A stretch of 64,000 bases of DNA from Chryseobacterium sp. 3008163 (GTDB taxonomy: Bacteria; Bacteroidota; Bacteroidia; Flavobacteriales; Weeksellaceae). This document shows, piece by piece, positions 17,056-26,430 of this stretch. The stretch spans positions 1,550,001 through 1,614,000 of the forward strand of contig NZ_CP033070.1 of assembly GCF_003669035.1 (NCBI RefSeq). The letters run 5' to 3'. A program made the translations under genes and the position numbers. Position 1 is the stretch's first letter; each line of letters starts with the position of its first letter. Under the pieces are notes generated by a model. That model was not told the origin of the DNA. It saw only the letters and a program-made list of their open reading frames with translations, and did not search any database.

Positions 17056-19842
17056 ATGAATAAATTAAATTGTCTTATCGTATTCCTGCTGACATTTTTT
17101 TCAGGCTCCCTGTTTTCGCAAGTCGCAGATGGAAGTTATGTTTCAGCACCGTCCGCATCATCGGTAGCCAGTTTTATTGATGCTCCGATTGCTTTATCTA
17201 CAGGTGTTCCAGATATTACGGCACCTTTCTTTTCCTTATCAACAAGAAATTCTGAAGTAGGCTTAAATATAGGGATCTCTTACCATCCCAATAATTCCGG
17301 CAAAAAACAAAGGGCTTCAGATGTAGGAGCCGGATGGTCACTGTATGGATCAACATGTATCATCTACAGAGAAACAGCGACCTTTGGACAGCCAACAGAT
17401 TTCTATAACTATAATTTTCTGGGTAAAAACGGTAAATTTTTATTAAAAACAAGTGATTCAGGAGGAAAATATATTATTCCTCTAACGCAAAGTAAACTCA
17501 GGATATCCTACAATGAAACCGAGAATAGCTTTCAGATCATTGACGAATCAGGAAATACCTATTTTTTTGACGTCAAGGATATGGCTGTTTATAATAACAC
17601 TGGATACACCTCATGCTATTATCTTTCTAAAGTGAAAGATGTGCTTCAAAATGATCTCTTACTTTTCAATTACCGTATAGAAACCTATATGATCCCAGGT
17701 GGAAGTAATCAATATGTCACCAGTTTTAAGCTTATTAAAGTAACTTCTCCAGATATCGGATCTTTAGATTTTAACTATGATTTTAATACTGCACTTTTTA
17801 ATAAGATGTCAGATCCTTTTCAGCTTCACACTGTAGAATTGAAAAGCAAAGCCGGGAAAACAATCCAGAAATATACGCTACAAAACGAATTGTGGCCATA
17901 TACCTATCATGACACCAATATCTCATCATGCGGACCGGACAGCTGGGACAATTCATTATATGAAAAAAGAGTTCTCCGCTCTGTCAGAAAATATGGTAAT
18001 TCTACGGATTTTGAACAGACCTCTTTTGAGTATAAAACCACCCCGTTTGATGAGAACTACTGGGCATATTTAAAATGTCAGTGTATGTATAATGAACCAG
18101 ACAATCCAAAATATTGGGGGATAGGCTTACTAAACACCATTCAATATCCTACAGGAGGAAAAACAAGGTATGAATTTGAACCCAATGCTTATTTTGTAAA
18201 AAAAACGCATGTATTACCCTCCCTAGGCTCATTTAGTACAGATGCCTATATCACACCTTATCTTTTAGAAGACCGCGATGCGCAAATTCTGGAGGATATA
18301 GGAACTTTCAGCTTCGACAGTCATAATGCGAATACCGGTACTTTCCAGTTGAGTGCCAATCCTGATGATGCACAGGGCAACAGCTATTTGCTGTATTGTG
18401 TGAATGTTGATGTACTTTATACCGATGGTCCTATATGGGGTCCGGGGATAACTCCTACTGCTGATGTGAAATTGATTTCCGGAGGATATGACAATTGGGG
18501 GAATGAAATATTTGTACCCGGTACAAATACATTTCAAGTATTGGGAACTGGCGGAGCAGGAACTGTGAATGTAAAAAGAATCCGCTATAAATCTCTTCCA
18601 CTTCCTAATTATACTACAGGAAATGGGGTAAGAATCAAAAAAATAGAATTTCTTGCGAATGATGTTGTGGTAGATTCTGAAACACGTTCTTACTCGTATC
18701 AGAAATTTAACGATAATACCTTAACCAGCGGGATTTATCACGGATTGATTGATAATGATCCCATTGTTTACAGGAATGTAAAAGAAACTATAGGTCAGAA
18801 TAAAGGATATGTAAAATATTATTTTAAAACATTTGAAGATAGTCCTGATAATCTAGATGCAGAAGGAAATCTGATCAGCAAAATGCATTACAATCTCCTG
18901 AGAAATGGGTTACTTGATAAAAAAGAAATTTTTGATGCTGCCAATACCATGGTCGCAAAAGAAGAAAATATATATGAGTTTCAACCGATAGGAGGTCTTT
19001 ATCAGATAGATGCATCTACAATTGGAAGCTACAACAAAAACTCGGTGATTACAAAACAGACCAATATTTCAACATCTTTTATAGGATCTGATGCAATATC
19101 TGCTACCACAGAATCTGTACGCCGTCCTCTGGATCTGAATATCATGAGCAAAAAAAATATTACTGCAGAGGGAGACATTATTGAAGAAAAATATACGTAT
19201 CCACGCGACGGATCTATAAGACTGTGGATGGTAGGAATCAAAGATCATCTGTTGACCACCGAAACTAAGAAAAACGGAGTAATCCTTTCCAAAAGCCAGA
19301 CTCTATATGATGATACCGCCCATTACTATCCTACTTCACAGTTGGGCTATCTTCCGGATGATCTCACCAAAACTGTTAAAAATACCATTTACGACATCTA
19401 CGATGACAAAGGAAATATGGTACAGTACAGAACATTTCCGGACGCAACAGACTCTGCAGGATTTCCGGTGACGATGATCTGGGGATATCACAAAACCATG
19501 CCGATTGCCAAAATAGAGGGAGCAAAGCTTTCAGATATCCCTTCATATCTTATTGATGCTATTGTGAATGCATCGAATGCTGATGCCGACGCATTGCCTG
19601 CAACAGAAGCAGCAAAAGAGAATGATCTGATCGCTGCGCTGAACACTTTCAGAAATGATACTGCATTGAAGAGCTTTATCATCACTGGATATACGTATGA
19701 CCCACTGGTGGGAATGACGACCATGATCTCTCCGGGAGGACTGACCGAGAAATACAGATACGATTCTTTCAACAGACTGCAGAAAGTGATCAATACCAAT
19801 GGAGTTACCGTAAAAGAATACAAATACAATTATAAAAACTAA
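17056..19842 (+). CDS. Secreted YD-repeat (RHS-like) protein
   Basis: This 928-residue protein has a signal peptide (MNKLNCLIVFLLTFFSGSLFS) and an N-terminal region with STGVPDITAPFFSLSTRN and DVGAGWSLYG. That pattern precedes YD repeats in many Bacteroidota RHS-type proteins. YD-like repeats are seen at the C-terminal end (GLTEKYRYDSFNRLQKVINT, then GVTVKEYKYNYKN). It has no toxin tip and no T9SS sorting domain. Its stop overlaps the next start (TAATG at 19840-19844), so it is translationally coupled to the full-length RHS protein. It may form the shell together with that protein; this is inference from the gene order. Confidence 0.85.
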   Translation: MNKLNCLIVFLLTFFSGSLFSQVADGSYVSAPSASSVASFIDAPIALSTGVPDITAPFFSLSTRNSEVGLNIGISYHPNNSGKKQRASDVGAGWSLYGSTCIIYRETATFGQPTDFYNYNFLGKNGKFLLKTSDSGGKYIIPLTQSKLRISYNETENSFQIIDESGNTYFFDVKDMAVYNNTGYTSCYYLSKVKDVLQNDLLLFNYRIETYMIPGGSNQYVTSFKLIKVTSPDIGSLDFNYDFNTALFNKMSDPFQLHTVELKSKAGKTIQKYTLQNELWPYTYHDTNISSCGPDSWDNSLYEKRVLRSVRKYGNSTDFEQTSFEYKTTPFDENYWAYLKCQCMYNEPDNPKYWGIGLLNTIQYPTGGKTRYEFEPNAYFVKKTHVLPSLGSFSTDAYITPYLLEDRDAQILEDIGTFSFDSHNANTGTFQLSANPDDAQGNSYLLYCVNVDVLYTDGPIWGPGITPTADVKLISGGYDNWGNEIFVPGTNTFQVLGTGGAGTVNVKRIRYKSLPLPNYTTGNGVRIKKIEFLANDVVVDSETRSYSYQKFNDNTLTSGIYHGLIDNDPIVYRNVKETIGQNKGYVKYYFKTFEDSPDNLDAEGNLISKMHYNLLRNGLLDKKEIFDAANTMVAKEENIYEFQPIGGLYQIDASTIGSYNKNSVITKQTNISTSFIGSDAISATTESVRRPLDLNIMSKKNITAEGDIIEEKYTYPRDGSIRLWMVGIKDHLLTTETKKNGVILSKSQTLYDDTAHYYPTSQLGYLPDDLTKTVKNTIYDIYDDKGNMVQYRTFPDATDSAGFPVTMIWGYHKTMPIAKIEGAKLSDIPSYLIDAIVNASNADADALPATEAAKENDLIAALNTFRNDTALKSFIITGYTYDPLVGMTTMISPGGLTEKYRYDSFNRLQKVINTNGVTVKEYKYNYKN

Positions 19843-22800
19843 TGATGAAAAAATATAAAAACATAATCAGACCGGGAAAACTGAAAGTGAGCAGGTTTCT
19901 TCTGATGTTTGCCTTGGGCTTTCCGTTTTTTGGAACTGCCCAAACAACCCCTACCCCTTCAGAAAATTATACCTATACCAAAATTTATCTGTCTGAAGAC
20001 GGGAGTAAAAAGTCTGAATCGGTACAGTATTTTGATGAGTTGGGAAGACCTAAACAGAGTGTGCAGGTAAAGGCCACTCCTCTCGGTCAGGATCTTGTCG
20101 TTCCTGTTGTCTACGATCAATTGGGGAGGCAGACGCAAAGCATTCTGCCTGTCCCGATGCCTACGGCAAATCTTGGAATACAGGCAGTATCCGAAAATAC
20201 AGCCAATACCTATTACGGAGTAGCCAATGCTTATTCTTTGCAGAAGCTGGAAGCCTCTCCTCTCGCAAGACCTCTTGAAGTTGCCCATCCCGGAGCCGAA
20301 TGGGCAATGGGATCCGGACATACCCAGAAAATCGACTACGCACTCAACAAAAATGCAGATCAGGTAAAGAAATATGCCGTTACCCATTCGTGGCAAAGTG
20401 CTACAGCCGTTTCTTCTCTTTCTGCCGTTTCGTTGTACAGCGAAAAGGTGCTGACTAAAAATACCGCAACAGATGAAGACGGAAACAAGACCATTGAGTT
20501 TAAAAACAGTCTCGGACAAACCGTTCTTGTAAGAAAAGTAATGACTGCTTCTCAAAATGCAGACACTTACTATATCTATAACGATTACGGTAATCTGGTC
20601 TATGTGATCTCTCCGAAAGCAGAGATGCTGATCTCTAACGGTGGAAATACGGTAACCCAGCAGATTCTGGATGATCTCTGCTACCAATACAAATATGATA
20701 ACAGAGCAAGACTGGTAGAAAAGAAGCTTCCCGGAAAAGGATGGGAATATATGGTCTACGATAAGCAAAACAGACTGGTACTTTCTCAGGATGCAATATT
20801 GAGAACGACCAACAATAGCTTCAATGCCAAAGGCTGGATGTTTACCAAATATGACCGTTTCGGAAGAGTGGTGTATACAGGATTCTTCTCCAATACCGGC
20901 AGTAGAGCAGCGATGCAGAATGCAATTAACAGTATGACTGCGAACTTTGGAAACAATGAAGAAAAAAGCACTACTGCGATCACGCAAAATGGTATGGATG
21001 TTTACTATACCAAAAATGCTTTTCCTACAGGCAGTATGACGATTATGAGTGTCAATTATTATGACACGTACCCTGCATACAGCTTCAATCCTGCATTTCC
21101 TTCAGCTATTTACGGCAAATCTGTATTGACCGATCAGTCTTCTGCCAATGTAAGCACCCGCACTTTACCAGTGATGAAACTGGTAAAAAATATTGAAGAC
21201 AATGGCTGGACCAAAGGCTATGTGTACTACGACAATCAGGCAAGAGCCATCGGAAGTCATTCGATCAATCATTTGGGCGGTTATACCCGTACCGAATCTG
21301 ATCTTGATTTTGCGGGGATGCTTCTTCAGTCTAAAACTTTTCATAAAAGGCTCGGCTCTGATGCAGAAAAGATCATTACACAAACGTTCACCTACGATCA
21401 TCAGAACAGATTGTTGGTACATAAACACAAAGTCGATAACAATGCGGAAGAAATTCTTACTCAGAATGATTATAATGAGCTTTCTCAGTTGAGAAGCAAA
21501 AAAGTGGGCGGTAAAATTGTAGGAAACGGTCTTCAAAATGTAGATTATACCTACAACATCAGAGGCTGGATGACGCAGATCAATGATCCTGCAAATCTGG
21601 GCGGTGATCTCTTCGGGTACAAAATCAAGTACAATCAGGTAGAAGGTCTTGAAACACCCGACACGTCTGATCCTACGCTGAAAGTACTCCCGAAGTACAA
21701 CGGTAATATTGCGGAAGTTGACTGGAAAACAGGGGTTACAGCCAACGAATCCCTGAAAAGATACGGCTATGTGTATGATAATATGAACCGCCTTTCGGCA
21801 GGATTTTATCAGAATTCTACCAATCCTTCACTGAGGGAATATTTTGAGAAAGCAACGTATGATATCAATGGAAATATCAATACGATGAAAAGAACTGCCC
21901 AAAAAATGGGTGGCACTGCCTTATTGATTGACAATCTTTCTTATCAGTATGAAAACTCCGGTGCGAGCAACCGTCTTCAGAAAATATCTGAAAACGTGAC
22001 CCTAAATTATGGTTATCCTTATCAGGCTGCGCCTACCGATATAGGATATGATGCGAACGGAAATACAACCACTTTTCCTGATAAAGGGATTTCTTCCATT
22101 CAATATAATTATTTAGATTTGCCGAAAAATATTATCCAAAACTCTGAAGTAACGAATTATACTTACAGAGCAGACGGAGTAAAAGTGAAGAAGCTCTTTA
22201 ATGGTTTAGAAACAGATTATCTGGACGGTTTTCAGTATAAATTTACCCATACATGGGAAGTTCCTTCGGGAACAATGACGAATGATGAGATAAAACTGAG
22301 AATCATCCCCACATCGGAAGGATATTTTGATGCTTTGAGGAATGCTTATTTTTACAATTATACCGATCATTTGGGGAATGTAAGATTAAGCTACAGCGAT
22401 AGAGACGAAAACGGAGAAGTGACAGGTGATATTGTAGTTAACAATTGTGTCGATACTCCCGACGGACAGTTTTGCAACAATTACATTATCTCGGGAGAAG
22501 CAGAAGGGGTTACCAACTACTATCCTTTCGGAATGATGCACAATAGTGAGTATAACACGTCTGACAATGCTTATCAAAACAAGTACAATGGTAAGGAATT
22601 GCAGGAGACCGGAATGTATGATTATGGTGCAAGAATGTATATGTCTGATATTGGAAGATGGGGAGTAGTAGATCCATTGGCAGAAGCTGCAACACATTTA
22701 TCTCCTTATCATTACGGGAATAATAATCCGTTGATGTTTAACGATCCTACCGGAATGCTCTCAATGTCTGTATTAAACAATCTGATGGGTTCAGCTTCCG

Positions 22801-23624
22801 GAACAACATGGTACAATACGGGAATCGGCTTTACAAGTGATGCAGGAGGCTCTATGGATTATGATGGTAACAAAATAAGTTGGGGTTCAGACTATACAGA
22901 TATGCTTATGATGAGTGTAGGTTTGGGACCAATGGGTAGTGGTGGTGGTGATGTTGCCGGTGAGAGATTATTAGCTCCGCTTGTCATCAATCTACCTGAA
23001 AGCTATAAAGGAAATAAAGCTCTAACTATGATTTCCTTTAGTATGGGATTCCAGCAGCATCTTTCTACTCATTTAGGAATTTGGCAACAAGGTTTTGATT
23101 CGATGGCATGGGTAAGAAATGACGGACCTGTAAAGATGATTGGAGGAATGGGAGATCCTTCAGGAATTTTTGATGTAGGAGGACAAATTATAAGCAACTG
23201 GGAGCCTGAAAATCAACATTTGGCAATGGCGGCTGGTATTATTGCTGCTATAACGTTGAAAAAACCAGGATTAGCTCTTAAAGAAGAAAGTAGCTTATGG
23301 AAAGTAGGAGCTTATAAAGAAATACAAGGACTAGAGAGAGGATTGGATGCGCATCATGTTGGACAAACTGCTATTATGAGTAAACTTGTGGAAGGTTACA
23401 AACGCAGTACCGCTCCATCTATTCTAGTTCCAAAACTAGGACATACTGGAGGTACTGGAATTGTCTCTCGATCAACAAAGGGATTTACCAGCGCACGTCA
23501 AGTATTGGCGAGAGATATTTTTGAATTGAGAAGAGTTTATGGTATTGATGGAATACCCAATAGTGCTCTTCAAGAATTAATCCAAATGAATAAAACAATG
23601 TACCCAGGAGCTTTTATAAAATAA
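19842..23624 (+). CDS. Full-length RHS polymorphic toxin, AHH-type nuclease tip
   Basis: The 1260-residue protein has an N-terminal signal region (RFLLMFALGFPFFGTAQ) and then a DUF6443-type segment (YTYTKIYLSEDGSKKSESVQ, then YFDELGRPKQ). YD repeats run to about residue 880, followed by the RHS core ([20 protein letters not shown], then [11 protein letters not shown]) around 905-945. The variable tip begins after about residue 970. It ends with GLDAHHVGQT near 1170, LVPKLGHTGG and ARDIFELRRVYGIDGIPNSA. The AHH motif followed by a further histidine is the mark of the AHH/GHH branch of HNH/EndoVII nucleases, so the tip is probably a DNase delivered to competitors. The gene 4 bp downstream is the likely immunity gene. 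This is the only RHS gene here with a complete shell. Confidence 0.88.
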   Translation: MMKKYKNIIRPGKLKVSRFLLMFALGFPFFGTAQTTPTPSENYTYTKIYLSEDGSKKSESVQYFDELGRPKQSVQVKATPLGQDLVVPVVYDQLGRQTQSILPVPMPTANLGIQAVSENTANTYYGVANAYSLQKLEASPLARPLEVAHPGAEWAMGSGHTQKIDYALNKNADQVKKYAVTHSWQSATAVSSLSAVSLYSEKVLTKNTATDEDGNKTIEFKNSLGQTVLVRKVMTASQNADTYYIYNDYGNLVYVISPKAEMLISNGGNTVTQQILDDLCYQYKYDNRARLVEKKLPGKGWEYMVYDKQNRLVLSQDAILRTTNNSFNAKGWMFTKYDRFGRVVYTGFFSNTGSRAAMQNAINSMTANFGNNEEKSTTAITQNGMDVYYTKNAFPTGSMTIMSVNYYDTYPAYSFNPAFPSAIYGKSVLTDQSSANVSTRTLPVMKLVKNIEDNGWTKGYVYYDNQARAIGSHSINHLGGYTRTESDLDFAGMLLQSKTFHKRLGSDAEKIITQTFTYDHQNRLLVHKHKVDNNAEEILTQNDYNELSQLRSKKVGGKIVGNGLQNVDYTYNIRGWMTQINDPANLGGDLFGYKIKYNQVEGLETPDTSDPTLKVLPKYNGNIAEVDWKTGVTANESLKRYGYVYDNMNRLSAGFYQNSTNPSLREYFEKATYDINGNINTMKRTAQKMGGTALLIDNLSYQYENSGASNRLQKISENVTLNYGYPYQAAPTDIGYDANGNTTTFPDKGISSIQYNYLDLPKNIIQNSEVTNYTYRADGVKVKKLFNGLETDYLDGFQYKFTHTWEVPSGTMTNDEIKLRIIPTSEGYFDALRNAYFYNYTDHLGNVRLSYSDRDENGEVTGDIVVNNCVDTPDGQFCNNYIISGEAEGVTNYYPFGMMHNSEYNTSDNAYQNKYNGKELQETGMYDYGARMYMSDIGRWGVVDPLAEAATHLSPYHYGNNNPLMFNDPTGMLSMSVLNNLMGSASGTTWYNTGIGFTSDAGGSMDYDGNKISWGSDYTDMLMMSVGLGPMGSGGGDVAGERLLAPLVINLPESYKGNKALTMISFSMGFQQHLSTHLGIWQQGFDSMAWVRNDGPVKMIGGMGDPSGIFDVGGQIISNWEPENQHLAMAAGIIAAITLKKPGLALKEESSLWKVGAYKEIQGLERGLDAHHVGQTAIMSKLVEGYKRSTAPSILVPKLGHTGGTGIVSRSTKGFTSARQVLARDIFELRRVYGIDGIPNSALQELIQMNKTMYPGAFIK

Positions 23625-23628
23625 TCTT

Positions 23629-24092
23629 ATGAATAATCAAGAATTAATAGAAAAAACATATTTAGAAGCAACGAAAGGAATAAAAGAAGATTGGTTTTTC
23701 AGTGATATACCATATTGGTACAGTTATGTAGTAAACCTATCTAAACATCTTCAAGTAACATATTTAACTGTGGTATTGGAAAATCAAGTATTAAATGGTG
23801 GGTTTCATCAATACTTTGCAAATTCTTACGGACAGTTTGCAAAGGAAACAATAGATGCTTTAATTGAAATAGGTGCTTTTAAAAATCAAATCTCTTAGAT
23901 AAAGCTTTAAAAATTGTGCAAGACAAAAATATGGCTGATGAAGAATTTAGAAAAGTATTAATGAATAAAACCCTTAAGAAATTGTTTATTGAAGATGATT
24001 TGTTTGATCCATTAGAAGAATTGGATGATATCTATTTTGATATTGAAGACGAAGATATTGCTGATTTATTAGGAGTATATTTATTTAAATAA
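23629..24092 (+). pseudogene. DUF4375/DMP19-like immunity protein, frameshifted
   Basis: The first frame ends at 23898, but adding one base to the A5 run at 23881-23885 opens a 154-residue protein (GAFKKSNLLDKALKIVQDKN at the junction, ending LLGVYLFK). The motif LENQVLNGGFHQYFANSYGQ followed by ALIEIGA is what I recall for the DUF4375 (DMP19) family, whose Neisseria member mimics DNA. The C-terminal part is strongly acidic (EDDLFDPLEELDD, FDIEDEDIAD), as expected for a DNA mimic. It starts 4 bp after the nuclease-tipped RHS gene, so it is the best candidate for its immunity protein. Confidence 0.7.
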
Positions 24093-24132
24093 ATCAAAAT
24101 AAGATAAATGTGTTTAAACAATTAGTACCTGA

Positions 24133-24277
24133 AGTAGGTAATGTATCAGAGGTTAGTGATGAGAAAATTTATGTAATTTTTTGTCTTGATTTTTAATCCA
24201 AATATTTAAATTTACCGAAACAGATTACCCAAAATTCTGAAGTTACCGGATATACCTACAGAGCAGACGGAGTAAAA
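24133..24277 (+). repeat. Cassette seam plus RHS core remnant, copy 1
   Basis: It begins with GGTAATGTATCAGAGGTTAG, continues with about 60 non-coding bases and then re-enters RHS core coding sequence near 24210 (LNLPKQITQNSEV). A TAA blocks the frame just before the core resumes. The same seam, about 90% identical by eye, recurs at 26286-26430. Short pieces recur at 31433-31451 and 31588-31606. Confidence 0.7.
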
Positions 24278-25732
24278 GTGAAGAAGCTCTTTAATGGTTT
24301 AGAAACAGATTATCTGGACGGTTTTCAGTATAAATTTACTTACACCTGGGAAGCTCCTTCGGGAACGATTACGAATCACGGGATGAAATTAAGAATCATT
24401 CCTACTTCAGAAGGTTATTATGATTCGTTACTTAATATCTATGTATATAATTATACGGATCATTTAGGCAATGTGCGTATAAGCTATGCAGATTCTGATC
24501 ATAACGGAAATATACGAGCAAAGGATATGATGATTAAACATTGTACGGACATGGGAAATGGTAATCAGGCATGTTATGACGAGTTTATGCCGGGAGAGAT
24601 TGTATCTAATAATACCTATTACCCTTTTGGTTTACTGCATAATTACAGCGGTACTACAGAGAATGCTTATCAGAACAAGTACAACGGAAAAGAGCTGCAA
24701 GAGACCGGAATGTATGACTATGGAGCAAGGATGTATATGTCGGATATTGGTAGATGGGGAGTTGTAGATCCACTGGCAGAATCATCGAGAAGATTTACAC
24801 CTTATCATTACGGAAATAATAATCCTGTGAGGTTTACTGATCCTGATGGAAGACAATCCTGGGATAATCTTACGACCTATAACCCTGGAAGTGCAGTAGC
24901 TTCTTTTATGAATAGAAATGGGTTTGGTGATGATTATATGCCGATGGTATTCAGAGATGATGCCGGAATGATGATGACTTCTGCTCTTGGAAATGATGGT
25001 CAAGGCGGTGGTGGATTAACAGCTACAAATGGCAGTATTCGTGCATTAAGGAATTATTTTGATAGAAACGGAATTAACAGTAATTCTATTGATTTTCTTT
25101 TTGCCAATTATAAGAGGGGAACTGTAAGCTGGTGGACAGATTCTGAGGGTGCGCAATATGGGCAATTTAATACTTTAAAACTTTCAGGAAATTGGTATGG
25201 ACCTGGAGGGCAAGCCAACTGGCTATTTGGAGCTGGAGCAGCATTATCTGGTGTAAAAGGTACATTAAATTCTGAAAGAATGTATGGAGAAGGTATTAGA
25301 AGAGGACTATCAGGAAACTACGTTTTAACAGGTAGAAACCTTAGCCAATTTAGAACTGCACCGATGACTAGTGCTACAGTACCTATTTCTAATGTTGGAA
25401 GATGGGCGGGTATTGCAGGAAAAGCAAGTTTTGGATTTGGTGTTGCAATGGATGGTGTTGGTGTTTATAATTATTATAATAATCCAACCTCTAAAAATAT
25501 CGTTCATCCAGCAAAAGCGGGGTTAAATACAGCAATGGGAGCTTATGGTTTAACAGGAGCCGGTACTATACCTGCTATTTTATATTTTGGAGTTGATGCT
25601 TTTTATCCTGAAAATCAGAATGGGCATACAGGATGGGAAGCTTATGGAGAAGATTATGACGATTTACAAAGATCTAACGCAGCCATTGTTCCTGGATTTA
25701 TAACAGCGCCTTATGGTTCTCAAAAATTTTAA
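24278..25732 (+). CDS. Orphan RHS tip 1: core plus hydrophobic toxin domain
   Basis: The first 180 residues repeat the end of the full-length RHS core ([51 protein letters not shown]) without any shell or signal peptide. No ATG or ribosome site fits; translation would need GTG at 24278. It is probably silent until recombined into an intact RHS gene. The 300-residue tip is Gly/Ala-rich with hydrophobic helices (FGAGAALSGVKG; GLNTAMGAYGLTGAGTIPAI) and resembles no nuclease. The following immunity candidate is a membrane protein, so I infer a membrane-acting toxin. The tip is closely related to that of the next orphan. Confidence 0.75.
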   Translation: MKKLFNGLETDYLDGFQYKFTYTWEAPSGTITNHGMKLRIIPTSEGYYDSLLNIYVYNYTDHLGNVRISYADSDHNGNIRAKDMMIKHCTDMGNGNQACYDEFMPGEIVSNNTYYPFGLLHNYSGTTENAYQNKYNGKELQETGMYDYGARMYMSDIGRWGVVDPLAESSRRFTPYHYGNNNPVRFTDPDGRQSWDNLTTYNPGSAVASFMNRNGFGDDYMPMVFRDDAGMMMTSALGNDGQGGGGLTATNGSIRALRNYFDRNGINSNSIDFLFANYKRGTVSWWTDSEGAQYGQFNTLKLSGNWYGPGGQANWLFGAGAALSGVKGTLNSERMYGEGIRRGLSGNYVLTGRNLSQFRTAPMTSATVPISNVGRWAGIAGKASFGFGVAMDGVGVYNYYNNPTSKNIVHPAKAGLNTAMGAYGLTGAGTIPAILYFGVDAFYPENQNGHTGWEAYGEDYDDLQRSNAAIVPGFITAPYGSQKF

Positions 25733-25735
25733 ACT

Positions 25736-26262
25736 ATGTCAATTAAAAAATTATATTATTATTTTTTTTATAAAATATACAAAGCAATCATATATACTTC
25801 TGCTCCATTTGGAGATTTTTTAAGTAGTTTTAAGGCTGGTTTAGTTTTAATAGTTTTACAAATTTGGATTTTTTATCAATAATAAATTATTATACAGTGA
25901 TAACAGGAAGTAAAGTAGATTTATCTATTTTTAAACCTGTAGTATATATTCCTTTAATTTTTACTATTGGTTTTAATTATTACACCTTAGATTATTTAGA
26001 CATATGGAAAAACTATAATCAAGAGTTTGATCAATTACCCAAGAAAAAGAATATAATTGGGAGTTGGATAGCATTTGGAATTGTTTTAATAATAATTATG
26101 AACTTTATTTTTTCATTTTATTGCCTAGACTGGAAAGCAAGAAAAGACCAAACGGGACCTTATGCACCAGAAATAGTAGCACAAGAAAGAAGAGAAGATT
26201 CTTTGCAGAAAGCCAAGCAAATAGAAAAGCTTAAGAAAATATACGGAGAAGATGAAAAATAA
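25736..26262 (+). pseudogene. Membrane immunity candidate for orphan 1, frameshifted
   Basis: The ATG at 25736 opens MSIKKLYYYFFYKIYKAIIY; the frame stops at 25882, but reading the T6 run at 25869-25874 as T7 joins it to the second frame (WIFLSIINYYTVITGSKVDL). The resulting 175-residue protein has about three membrane segments and a charged C-terminal tail. It is a clear relative of the protein at 27880-28305 (YKIYK.IIYTS; FKAG.VL; NYY; DIWKNYNQEFDQLPK against NIWKEYNREFDKLPK). Its position 3 bp after a toxin tip supports an immunity role in the inner membrane. Confidence 0.65.
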
Positions 26263-26285
26263 TCACCCCCGCTGCGCAAAGTCGG

Positions 26286-26430
26286 TAATGGGTAATGTAT
26301 CAAAGTTAGTGATAACAAAATTTATGTAATTTTTTGTTCTGATTTTTAATCCAATTATTTAAATTTACCGAAACAGATTACCCAAAACTCAGTAGTAACC
26401 AATTACACCTACAGAGCAGACGGAGTAAAA
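26286..26430 (+). repeat. Cassette seam plus RHS core remnant, copy 2
   Basis: Near-copy of 24133-24277. It has the GGTAATGTATCAAAGTTAGTG start, the same spacer and the same re-entry point into RHS core sequence (LNLPKQITQNSVVTNYTYRA). The shared breakpoint shows that modules 1 and 2 arose by duplication or by the same recombination event. Confidence 0.7.

Noticed and set aside
19959..20987. Long open frame on the minus strand inside the RHS gene (342 codons), and similar ones in other RHS copies
   Set aside because: They are antisense shadows of the strongly coding RHS frame; they recur with it in every copy and show no protein family features.
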